A DNA stretch of 64,000 nt from Hymenobacter setariae (lineage in GTDB: Bacteria; Bacteroidota; Bacteroidia; Cytophagales; Hymenobacteraceae), in assembly GCF_007713685.1 (NCBI RefSeq), contig NZ_VMRJ01000003.1, positions 124,001-188,000 of the forward strand, in the 5' to 3' direction. The position numbers were made by a program, and so were the translations under genes. Shown here piece after piece: positions 54,993 through 62,715 of this stretch. The notes beneath the pieces were generated by a model. The model made no database searches, was not told the origin of the DNA, and worked only from the letters and a program-made list of their open reading frames with translations. Each line of letters opens with the position of its first letter. Position 1 is the first letter of the stretch.

Positions 54993-56678
54993 ATGAAAAA
55001 ATGGGCCACCCTGCTCGGGCTGCTGCTAGCGGCCGGGGCGAGCTATGCGCAGCAACCATTCGGCGCTATCAGCCTCGCCACGCCAACCCCGCGCGAATAC
55101 GTTAAAACCGAATGGGACATTGCCCTCAGCGAGCAGTATAAGCAGCCCTACAACCAGCAGGAGGTGACCTTGGATTTGGTATTGACCGCTCCCAACGGCC
55201 AGCCGGTGGTGGTGCCCGGCTACTTCGACCACAACGAAGGCACCGGCTCGCGGTGGAAAGTACGCTTTGCGCCCCGCCAAACGGGCGCCTACACCGGCCG
55301 CTTCCGCCTCACGCGCAAGGCCGGCACCCAGGAGTCGGCTCCTACGCGCTTCGTGGTGGCGGCCAGCCAGCGGCCAGGGTTTCTGCACAAAAACGACCTG
55401 TACACTTTCCGCTTTGATAACGGGCAGCTGTTTCGGGGCGTGGGGGAGAACGTGGGCTGGGAAGCACGTTCGTTTGAAAACCAAAAGTTTACCTATGAGT
55501 ACCTGCTGCCGACGCTGGCGAAGAATGGCGCCAACTTCTTCCGCACCTGGATGTGCTACTGGAACCTACCGCTGGAGTGGCAAAAGGTGAGTTCGACCAA
55601 GCGCTACGTCAACTCCACCGACTACTTCCACCCCGGCGCCATCCGGCGCATGGACGAGCTGGTGCACCTCACTGACTCCCTAGGGTTGTATTTCATGCTC
55701 ACCCTCGACTGGCACGGCCACCTCATGGAGCAGGGCGGCTGGCGCAATAGCTCCTACAACCAAGCCAACGGCGGCCCGGCGCGCACGCCCACCGAGTTTT
55801 TCACGTTGCCCGCCGCCCAGCAGAAATACAAGAACAAGCTGCGCTACGTGGTGGCGCGCTGGGGCTACAGCACCAACATTGCCGCCTGGGAGTTCTTCAA
55901 TGAGGTTGATAATGCGGTATTTACGCAGCAGGACAGCCTACTGATTCCGCACGCCGCCGTCACGCTCTGGCATGCCGAAATGAGCCGTTACCTCAAGGAC
56001 ATCGACCCGTACCAACACTTGGTCACGACCAGTATTTCGCACCGCGATATCCTAGGGATGAATTCGATACCCTACCTCGACTTCAACCAGAAGCACATCT
56101 ACAAGCACACCGAGAAGATTCCGGCCATCTACCCCGACTACATCCAGAACTTCGGCAAACCCTACGTGGTAGGCGAGTTCGGCTTTCGGTGGGAAGACGC
56201 CGACCCCACCTACGCCACCGATTTCAATTACGACTACCGGCGCGGACTCTGGTACGGCCTCTTCAGCGCCACGCCCGTGCTGCCCATGACATGGTGGTGG
56301 GAACTCTTCGACGACCAAAAGATGACGCCCTACTTCCGGGCCGTCCGTACCATCAGCGACCAAATGCTGGCCGCTAGCCGGGGGCAGTTCCAGCCCTTCG
56401 CGGTGCAGGCCGGCGTGGTGCAAAGCTTCGGCATGCGCTGCGGTAATAAATACTTCATTTACCTGCTCAACGACAGCCCCACGGCCACCCGCGCGCCCAT
56501 CTCGTTTGGCGTTGCCACCGCCCAAAAGCTGCGGGTCCAGACGTTCGCGCCCGGCCGCCAGCAATTTGTGAAACTCGGCGACTTTACTGCCCAAAATCAG
56601 CGCCTCACGCTACCCGCCCAGCCTCTAGCACCTAGGCAGGAAGTAGTGCTGGTGCTGGATGCCCTGCCCAAAAGATGA
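54993..56678 (+). CDS. DUF5060 / GH5-like secreted glycosidase
   Basis: A 561-residue secreted enzyme. The signal peptide (MKKWATLLGLLLAAGASYA) is followed by a DUF5060-type beta domain (about 25-125: FDHNEGTGSRWKVRFAPRQT) and a clan GH-A barrel (about 130-470). NIAAWEFFNEVDN offers the acid/base Glu and YVVGEFGFRWED the nucleophile. A C-terminal beta domain ends VVLVLDALPKR. It is the last gene of the mannan locus. Mannosidase or mannanase activity is inferred from context only. Confidence 0.8.
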   Translation: MKKWATLLGLLLAAGASYAQQPFGAISLATPTPREYVKTEWDIALSEQYKQPYNQQEVTLDLVLTAPNGQPVVVPGYFDHNEGTGSRWKVRFAPRQTGAYTGRFRLTRKAGTQESAPTRFVVAASQRPGFLHKNDLYTFRFDNGQLFRGVGENVGWEARSFENQKFTYEYLLPTLAKNGANFFRTWMCYWNLPLEWQKVSSTKRYVNSTDYFHPGAIRRMDELVHLTDSLGLYFMLTLDWHGHLMEQGGWRNSSYNQANGGPARTPTEFFTLPAAQQKYKNKLRYVVARWGYSTNIAAWEFFNEVDNAVFTQQDSLLIPHAAVTLWHAEMSRYLKDIDPYQHLVTTSISHRDILGMNSIPYLDFNQKHIYKHTEKIPAIYPDYIQNFGKPYVVGEFGFRWEDADPTYATDFNYDYRRGLWYGLFSATPVLPMTWWWELFDDQKMTPYFRAVRTISDQMLAASRGQFQPFAVQAGVVQSFGMRCGNKYFIYLLNDSPTATRAPISFGVATAQKLRVQTFAPGRQQFVKLGDFTAQNQRLTLPAQPLAPRQEVVLVLDALPKR

Positions 56679-56727
56679 TGCCTAGGGCTTCTCTTTGAGC
56701 ACGTAATTAGCTATTTAATCCATTTTA

Positions 56728-56779
56728 CAAGAGGGCGAGACAAGTTGCGGTGGCCGCTGCAACTTGTCTCGCCCTCTTG
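56728..56779 (+). terminator. 21-bp perfect hairpin after the mannan locus
   Basis: CAAGAGGGCGAGACAAGTTG pairs with CAACTTGTCTCGCCCTCTTG around a loop of about 12 bases. It lies 50 bases past the DUF5060 gene and is the likely end of the mannan operon, although the T run is short. Between it and 56944 the DNA is AT-rich and without a gene. Confidence 0.65.
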
Positions 56780-56944
56780 CATCAACCGCCTGCGCCCCTT
56801 CAATAATACTAAGTGAGTAAGCACGAGCATGCCATAAGAAGCGGAAGCAATAAAGAACTCGTTACCGAATAGTTACCGCGCATTTTTTATCATTTTTTAT
56901 TGCTTTATTTACATTCTCATCTTCACCTTCTTAAAACAACTGCC

Positions 56945-57115
56945 ATGCTCCGCTTTGTACCCCTAGTCGCACTGCTTCTGTTTGCATTGGTTAGCCATGC
57001 TCAGCCTGGGTCAGGCGGCCCTACCCCCACCGGGGCGCCTATCGATGGCGGCCTATCGGTGCTGCTGGCTGGCGGTGCGATGTATGCGGTGCGCCGGTTG
57101 CGTCGCCGCGCCTAG
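56945..57115 (+). CDS. Miniature PID-CTERM protein
   Basis: A 56-residue protein. A signal peptide (MLRFVPLVALLLFALVSHA) is followed by a short Gly/Pro/Thr segment and then GAPIDGGLSVLLAGGAMYAV and the basic RRLRRRA. The Pro-Ile-Asp motif, hydrophobic helix and Arg-rich end form a PID-CTERM exosortase sorting signal. After both signals are removed only about 15-20 residues remain. I choose ATG 56945 over an upstream start that would hide the signal peptide. It precedes the exosortase gene by 106 bp and is its obvious candidate substrate. Confidence 0.8.
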   Translation: MLRFVPLVALLLFALVSHAQPGSGGPTPTGAPIDGGLSVLLAGGAMYAVRRLRRRA

Positions 57116-57221
57116 CTTTCTCATTTTCGCCGAGTAACTAGCTGCCGCACTGGTGGCTAGCTACTCGGCTATTTGCTTGTTCAACTGGCTGTGACCCCGG
57201 GTGCCGCGGTCCTTTCTGCAC

Positions 57222-57788
57222 ATGTCACCGACTCTGCCGCCTTCCTCGTCCCGCACCTCTTCGCCACTGCTTCGCTTTGCGATGCTGGCTAGTGGGCTCT
57301 ATTTGCTCTGGTTCTTGGGCTACGAGCACTACTTGGCGGCCGACGGCCGCCTCGATGCGGCGCTCACTCACAACCTAGCTACCGTGAGCGTGGCTGGACT
57401 GCGGCTGCTGGGCTATGCAGCCACGTTGTCGGGCGGGGTGCAGCCGCTTATCAGTTTGGCTGGGCAACCGGTAGTGTTTATCTGGCATCCATGCAATGGG
57501 CTGGTGCTCTACGCCTTATTTAGCGGGTTTATCGTGGCATTTCCGGGGCCGGCCAGGCGCAAGCTATGGTTCGTACCGCTAGGTTTGCTACTGATTTACA
57601 GCTTGAATGTGCTGCGTATTATCGCGCTGAGCCTCAACAAGTACTACCACTATCAATCGGCCGATTTCAACCATCACTACACATTCACGGCGGTAGTCTA
57701 CGCCGGCATTTTTGCCCTTTGGATGTGGTGGGCCACGCGCGGCGCTACCAGTAGCCGCCTGCCAGCAAGTACGTATGCAGCAGCTTAG
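57222..57788 (+). CDS. Exosortase (XrtX-like)
   Basis: A 188-residue polytopic membrane protein of the exosortase/archaeosortase superfamily, which cleaves and transfers sorting-signal proteins. The catalytic triad is visible: Cys91 in IWHPCNGLVLY, Arg132 in YSLNVLRIIAL and His151/His152 in DFNHHYTFTAVVY. About five helices surround it. It overlaps the next membrane gene by 14 bases. It resembles the Bacteroidota XrtX/XrtF-type short exosortases; the exact class is uncertain. I start at MSPTLPPSS, ATG 57222. Confidence 0.85.
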   Translation: MSPTLPPSSSRTSSPLLRFAMLASGLYLLWFLGYEHYLAADGRLDAALTHNLATVSVAGLRLLGYAATLSGGVQPLISLAGQPVVFIWHPCNGLVLYALFSGFIVAFPGPARRKLWFVPLGLLLIYSLNVLRIIALSLNKYYHYQSADFNHHYTFTAVVYAGIFALWMWWATRGATSSRLPASTYAAA

Positions 57789-58299
57789 CCCGCCCCCAGC
57801 CCCTGGGTCCGGGCTCGCCCACGCCCTAGGGGGGCTGTCGGCGGCGCGGCTGGCGGTGAGCGCTGTTTTGCTGGCCTTGCTGCTGAGCAGCCGCCTGTAT
57901 GAGGAAGCGCTTTACACGTGGCTGGATGCTGGCTGGCGGTGGGTCAACCAAATGTTGCCCGCCACTACGTACCTAGATAAAGTGGCCGGCAGCAGCATGC
58001 GCGCGCTCATGGAGCAGCCCCATAGCGTGGTTTCCGCACTGCTGTTTGCCGCTGGCTACGTAGCCCTAAGCCTAGCTTTGCTGGTAGCGCTGCTGCCAGC
58101 GGGCGAGGGATGGCGGTGGGGGTTTCGGCTGTACGGGGGTATCGGAGTGGCAAGCGTGGCTTTGCTGCTATTGGGCCACGTGGGCGGGTTACCGCTGCTC
58201 ACGGCCCTGGCTAGTCGGTTGTTGCATGGGCTTTTGTCGCCGCTGCCTGTGATGGTGCTGGTGCCGCTACTGCGCTGGCCCGGCCTGCGGGGAGCCTAG
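57775..58299 (+). CDS. Exosortase-associated membrane protein
   Basis: A 174-residue protein with about four helices (LAVSAVLLALLLSSRLYEEAL, VVSALLFAAGYVALSLALLVAL, YGGIGVASVALLLLGHVGG, LLSPLPVMVLVPLLRW). Its start lies inside the last codons of the exosortase, a strong sign of coupled translation and joint function. It resembles the XrtX-associated membrane proteins reported next to such exosortases, but I recognise it by context rather than motif. Role unknown; perhaps a partner or glycan-handling factor. Confidence 0.65.
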   Translation: MQQLSPPPAPGSGLAHALGGLSAARLAVSAVLLALLLSSRLYEEALYTWLDAGWRWVNQMLPATTYLDKVAGSSMRALMEQPHSVVSALLFAAGYVALSLALLVALLPAGEGWRWGFRLYGGIGVASVALLLLGHVGGLPLLTALASRLLHGLLSPLPVMVLVPLLRWPGLRGA

Positions 58300-58327
58300 G
58301 TCGGTGTCAGCAAGAAGCCCAACGAGT

Positions 58328-59410
58328 ATGCGAAATATCCGAGGAAGCGCTCAACTGTGGGCGGTGTTGCTGAGCCTGCTGGCGCTGGCCGCCCGGGCGC
58401 AAGCGCCGCTGCTGCGCCTCGATTTGCAAGACGCTAGCAGCCGGGTTCCGGCCCAGGCCTACATTTATGCGCAGGAAGGAGCAACGACAGGCTTTGACGA
58501 CGAATACGATGCAACGCCACCTAGCGGCAACGGCCTAAACCTAAACAGCCTTACCCAAAATGGGCGACGCTTAACAGTTAATGGGTTGCCCTATGCCGCG
58601 CTCACGGCTTCGCAGGTAGTCAACTTGTTTGTTGGCGTGCCGCAGTACGGGCCTTACACGCTGCTGGTGGGCCGGCTGGAAAATTTCAGTTTTGCCAAAA
58701 TATATCTAGTTGATGCCGAGCAGCAAACGCGCCAGCTACTGGCTGCTGGCACCACCTATTCCTTATCGCTGACCGCCGCCAATACAGGCGGGACGTATTC
58801 CACAAGCACTCGGTTTTCGTTGGTTTTTGAATCGGCAGCGCCCCTGCCCGTGACACTAACAGACTTTACCGCCCAGCTAGAGGGCGGCGATGGCTTACTG
58901 CGATGGACGACAGCCTCGGAGCAACAGAGCGCTTACTTTCAAGTAGAAAGTAGCCCAGATGGCCGCACTTTCACCGCGCTAGGCCGGGCGGCAAGCGCCG
59001 GCACCAGCTCTGAGCGGCACACCTACCAGTTTCGTGATGCTAACCTAGCCCGCTATGCCGCCGCACAGGTCTACTACCGCCTGCGGCAGGTCGATGCCGA
59101 TGGTGTTAGCGTGCTTTCAGCCGTGCGGGTGCTCATGGTGCCCGCCGTAGACTTGGTCGTCACCGCTTTGCCAACGGCTGGGCCTGCTGGCCAGGCACTA
59201 AGCTTGGTGGTGCGCGCGGCTACTGCTGGCCCAGCCCAGCTTCGCATCACCGACGTGCTAGGGCACAGCCTAGGGCAGCGGGCACTCGCCTTGCCCGCCG
59301 GCACCAGCACTATCGGGCTGCCCGAGTCTGCGCAGTGGGCGCCTGGCTTATACTTTGTGCAAGTGCAGCAAGGAGCGCAGCGGCAGATAGCCAGGGTAGT
59401 GCGGCTATGA
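58328..59410 (+). CDS. Secreted protein with T9SS-type C-terminal domain
   Basis: A 360-residue secreted protein. After a signal peptide (SAQLWAVLLSLLALAARA) comes an all-beta N-terminal region (about 30-185). It is followed by LPVTLTDFTAQLEG and a fibronectin-like module (YFQVESSPDGRTFTALG, VYYRLRQVDADG). The end (AQLRITDVLGHSL, APGLYFVQVQQGAQRQIARV) fits a T9SS type A sorting domain. Function unknown. It lies 28 bp past the exosortase-partner gene on the same strand, so it may be co-transcribed, yet it carries a different sorting signal. Confidence 0.7.
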   Translation: MRNIRGSAQLWAVLLSLLALAARAQAPLLRLDLQDASSRVPAQAYIYAQEGATTGFDDEYDATPPSGNGLNLNSLTQNGRRLTVNGLPYAALTASQVVNLFVGVPQYGPYTLLVGRLENFSFAKIYLVDAEQQTRQLLAAGTTYSLSLTAANTGGTYSTSTRFSLVFESAAPLPVTLTDFTAQLEGGDGLLRWTTASEQQSAYFQVESSPDGRTFTALGRAASAGTSSERHTYQFRDANLARYAAAQVYYRLRQVDADGVSVLSAVRVLMVPAVDLVVTALPTAGPAGQALSLVVRAATAGPAQLRITDVLGHSLGQRALALPAGTSTIGLPESAQWAPGLYFVQVQQGAQRQIARVVRL

Positions 59411-59446
59411 GTGGCCGGTGCTAATTAGTAGTAAGTTGTTATAAAG

Positions 59447-60712
59447 CTACAGCAGCTTGCGTAGCGTCCAGAGGCTCCAGAAGATGACCATGGCGCCCAC
59501 GCCGATAAACATCCAGCGGGTGGGTAGGCGGCCGGCGAGGCGGGCAGCTAGCGGTGCAGCGGCTACGCCGCCCACAATGAGACCTAGCACGATTTGCCAG
59601 TGCTTGAAGCCTAAGACAGAGAAGAAGGTGATGGCACTGGCAAAGGTCACGAAAAACTCGACCAAGCTCACGGTGCCGATAACATAATTGGGCGTGCGGC
59701 CATTGGCGATGAGCGTGCTCGTGACCAGCGGCCCCCAGCCACCCCCACCAAACGAGTCGAGGAAGCCCCCCGCGCTGGCCAGCCAGCCAGCATTCTTAAC
59801 CTTCTTGCGCTCTTGCGTCTGCTTCTTAATGGCTTTGCTGATGATGCGCACGCCCAGAATGAGCAGGTACAGCGCCAACACCGGTTTGAGGTAAGCTACG
59901 TGCTGCTCACCTAGGCGGGCCAGTAGCAGCGCCCCGGCCACGGAGCCGGCCACGCCAGGAAGCACCAAGACCTTGAATAACTTCTTGTTGACATTGCCGA
60001 AACGGTAGTGATTATAGCCCGAGGCGCCACTGGCAAACATCTCGGCCGTGTGAATGCTGGCGCTCACCGATGCTGGGTTTAGCCCCAGCGTCATCAGGCT
60101 GATGGCCGACACGATGCCGTAGCCCATGCCCAGCATGCCGTCTATCATCTGAGCGATAAAGCCCACTGCCACAAACGTATAGAAAGTGCCCGAGCTGCGC
60201 GCCACTTCCCAGGCTTGCTGCCAGGTGAAGTAATACGACAGGATATTGAGCACCAGAAATCCCGCAAAGGCTAATAGCGCCCACGTGGCCACGCGCCGCC
60301 AGTAGGTAGTGGCTTCGGCCTCCTCGGCGGGACCTAGGGCAGCCACGGCGTGCAGGCGGCGGGCGGCTGCGCCAGCTCTCACGCGGCCGTGTAGCTCGGC
60401 ATCGGGGGTAGCTACCAGTACCAAGTCGTGCCCGGCTAGGTCGGTGGGCTCAAAGGTGCGGCGCAGCACCTGTACCTGGGGGTGGCGCTGGGTAAGGGCT
60501 TGCAGGTCGGGTAGTAGTTTGGGGGCCACCACCGTCACACAGGCTGTGGGGTGGTCGCTGAGTACGGTGCTGAGCTGGGCGAGCGCCTCGGCGCCACCAC
60601 CGACCAGTAGCACGCGCCGCTGGTCGAGGTCAAGAAATATCGGCACGGCCGCGCCTGCGGGGGCAGCAGCTTCAGCAATAGCTGGGGCGGGCGTAAGCAG
60701 GTCGGTTGGCAT
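59447..60712 (-). CDS. Sirohaem-synthase-like domain fused to TSUP transporter
   Basis: A 421-residue fusion. Residues about 20-125 (PIFLDLDQRRVLLVGGG, VTVVAPKLLPDLQ, DLVLVATPDAELHG) match the N-terminal NAD-binding domain of sirohaem synthase (CysG/Met8 precorrin-2 dehydrogenase). Residues about 145-421 are a TSUP (TauE/SafE) membrane carrier with eight helices: QMIDGMLGMGYGIVSAISLM, HTAEMFASGASGYNHYRFGN, GGFLDSFGGGGWGPLVTSTL. TSUP proteins move sulfite or other sulfur anions. Next to sulfite reductase, this suggests coupling of sulfur transport with sirohaem supply or sensing. Confidence 0.85.
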   Translation of the reverse strand: MPTDLLTPAPAIAEAAAPAGAAVPIFLDLDQRRVLLVGGGAEALAQLSTVLSDHPTACVTVVAPKLLPDLQALTQRHPQVQVLRRTFEPTDLAGHDLVLVATPDAELHGRVRAGAAARRLHAVAALGPAEEAEATTYWRRVATWALLAFAGFLVLNILSYYFTWQQAWEVARSSGTFYTFVAVGFIAQMIDGMLGMGYGIVSAISLMTLGLNPASVSASIHTAEMFASGASGYNHYRFGNVNKKLFKVLVLPGVAGSVAGALLLARLGEQHVAYLKPVLALYLLILGVRIISKAIKKQTQERKKVKNAGWLASAGGFLDSFGGGGWGPLVTSTLIANGRTPNYVIGTVSLVEFFVTFASAITFFSVLGFKHWQIVLGLIVGGVAAAPLAARLAGRLPTRWMFIGVGAMVIFWSLWTLRKLL

Positions 60713-60758
60713 AAGTAGCTCTTAATTTGATAAGTAAGATGCAGAAATTTAAATAGTA

Positions 60759-60824
60759 TGTCATGCTGAGCGCAGCATAGCGGAGTTGAAGTATCTCTAC
60801 CACTTTGCTGCGCTTAGCATGACA
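60759..60824. repeat. Intergenic inverted repeat, family A copy 6
   Basis: TGTCATGCTGAGCGCAGCAT on the left pairs with the complement of GCTGCGCTTAGCATGACA on the right, with a loop of about 27 bases. It lies between the TSUP fusion and the sulfite reductase gene. Confidence 0.8.
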
Positions 60825-60834
60825 GATTACTTAG

Positions 60835-62538
60835 TTAAGCATGGAAATCCAGGCCGACCACGGTGGCCTTCACCACGCCGGTGCGCACTACGAAGTCGCC
60901 GAACGATTCGCCCGTTTCACGGTCAGTGGCATAGGCGGCGATGAGCGGCGTGAGCTCGCGCAGGATACCGTCTTCGTCGAGCATTTCGCGGTAGAGCTTG
61001 TTGAGGCGGTCGCCGTGGTGGCTGGCCCCTAGGTAGAGATTATAGCGGCCCAGCGAGCGGCCTATCAGGGCAATTTCGCCGAGGTAGGGACGGGCGCAGC
61101 CGTTGGGGCAGCCCGTCATGCGAATCAAAATGCTGTCCTCGGCCAAGCCGTGGGCGCGGATAACCGTGTCGAGCTTGTCGAGCAGCGTGGGCAGATAGCG
61201 CTCCGCCTCGGCGAAGGCCAGCGAGCAAGTATTGAGGGCTACGCAAGCCAGCGCGTCGCGCCGAATGGCCGTGAGCTGCTCGGCTTTGGGGGCGGCGCCG
61301 TGCTTTTCGAGCACTTCCTGCACGCGCAAGCGGTGCGCCGGCTCGATATTGCCAATGATAAGATTCTGATTGCCGGTCAGGCGGAAATCGCCGGTGTGGA
61401 AGCTCGCGATTTCGGCCAGCGCCGATTTCAGGCCGTAGCCCGGCCGGTCGAGTACGCGCCCGCCTTCCACAAACAAAGTCAGGTGCGACAGCCCATCGGG
61501 CGCGCCCGACCACCCAAAGGAATCGCTAGAACTGGTGAAGCGGTAGGGGCGCGCCGGGGCCAGGGCGTAGCCTAGGCGCTGGTGCATCTCGGCCACCACG
61601 GCGGGCAGGCCCACACGGTCGATGGTGTACTTAAAGCGCGAGAACTTGCGGTTTTCGCGGTTGCCCCAGTCGCGCTGAATGGTCACGAGCTTTTCGCAGA
61701 CCTCCACCACATCGTCTGCCGCCACAAAGCCGATGAGGTCGGCCAGGCGCGGGTAGGTTTCGGGCATGCCAAACGTCATACCGAGGCCGCCGCCGATGGC
61801 CACGTTGTAGCCCACGAGCTGGCCGTCTTCTTCAATGGCAATGAGGCCGATGTCGTTGGCATAGATGTCAGTATCGTTGTGAGGCGGCACGGCCAGCGCG
61901 ATTTTAAACTTGCGCGGCAGGTATGTTTTGCCATACACCGGCTCGTCGTCCACGGCCTCGGTAGTTTCCTGCAGGTTGCCATCGAGCCAGATTTCGCGGT
62001 AGGCCGACGTGCGCGGCGTGAGGTGCGCGCTGATGGCCACGGCCGTGTCGTACACCTGCTGGTGCACCGCCGACTCGTGCGGATTGGTGTTGCACATCAC
62101 GTTGCGGTTCACGTCGCCGCAGCCCGCAATGCTGTCCATCGTCACCTCATTAAAGCCTTGAATAGCAGCCGGCAAGTTGCGCTTCAAGATGCCGTGCAGC
62201 TGGAAGGTTTGGCGCGTGGTCAGCTTCAGGGTGCCGTTGCCGTAGCTATCGCTCAGCTCATTCATACGCGCCCACTGCCGGGCCGAGGCCACGCCGCCGG
62301 GCACCCGCACCCGAATCATAAACGAGTACAGCGGCTCTAGCTTCTGGCGCTTGCGCTCGCTTTCGAGGTCGCGGTCCGTCTGCTGGTATGAGCCGTGAAA
62401 CTTGATGAGGTGCGTGTCGTCGGGGTTGAGCGCGCCCGTGATGCCGTTGCGCAGGCTGTCGGCGAGCGTGCCGCGCAGGTAGCGGCTGGCTATCTTGACG
62501 TGCTCTACTTCGGAGTGGTTGGATGGAATAGAAGACAT
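60835..62538 (-). CDS. cysI: Assimilatory sulfite/nitrite reductase haemoprotein (CysI-like)
   Basis: A 567-residue sirohaem-[4Fe-4S] reductase that reduces sulfite to sulfide. The cluster/sirohaem ligands lie in NTCSLAFAEAERYLP and GCPNGCARPYLGEI (C-x5-C and C-x3-C type). GGLGMTFGMPETYPRLAD and GCGDVNRNVMCNTNP are substrate/sirohaem blocks of CysI. I start at MSSIPSNHSEV (62538). cysJ, cysH and cysD/N are not in the window. It precedes the TSUP fusion on the same strand, so both may be one transcript. Confidence 0.92.
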   Translation of the reverse strand: MSSIPSNHSEVEHVKIASRYLRGTLADSLRNGITGALNPDDTHLIKFHGSYQQTDRDLESERKRQKLEPLYSFMIRVRVPGGVASARQWARMNELSDSYGNGTLKLTTRQTFQLHGILKRNLPAAIQGFNEVTMDSIAGCGDVNRNVMCNTNPHESAVHQQVYDTAVAISAHLTPRTSAYREIWLDGNLQETTEAVDDEPVYGKTYLPRKFKIALAVPPHNDTDIYANDIGLIAIEEDGQLVGYNVAIGGGLGMTFGMPETYPRLADLIGFVAADDVVEVCEKLVTIQRDWGNRENRKFSRFKYTIDRVGLPAVVAEMHQRLGYALAPARPYRFTSSSDSFGWSGAPDGLSHLTLFVEGGRVLDRPGYGLKSALAEIASFHTGDFRLTGNQNLIIGNIEPAHRLRVQEVLEKHGAAPKAEQLTAIRRDALACVALNTCSLAFAEAERYLPTLLDKLDTVIRAHGLAEDSILIRMTGCPNGCARPYLGEIALIGRSLGRYNLYLGASHHGDRLNKLYREMLDEDGILRELTPLIAAYATDRETGESFGDFVVRTGVVKATVVGLDFHA

Positions 62539-62545
62539 AGTAACG

Positions 62546-62707
62546 ATGGACCCCACTCCCGGCCCCTCCCCTCCGGGAGAGGGGCAGCCTGACGCGAATA
62601 AGGTTTTTTGAGATTTATGATTTGAAAATAAACTGCTTATAAATATTCTAATCGAAGAAGTTCGGCTCTCCCTCTCCCGAAGGATATCGCGTAAGAAGCG
62701 AGGTGGG
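62546..62707. repeat. Damaged GC-rich repeat, family B copy 3
   Basis: GACCCCACTCCCGGCCCCTC and CCGGGAGAGGGG (62549-62584) give half of the family B hairpin. About 80 AT-rich bases follow, then CTCTCCCTCTCCCGAAGG and GAGGTGGGGTT at the far end. It looks like a B copy split by an insertion or a degenerate pair. Confidence 0.55.
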
Positions 62708-62715
62708 GTTACAGG

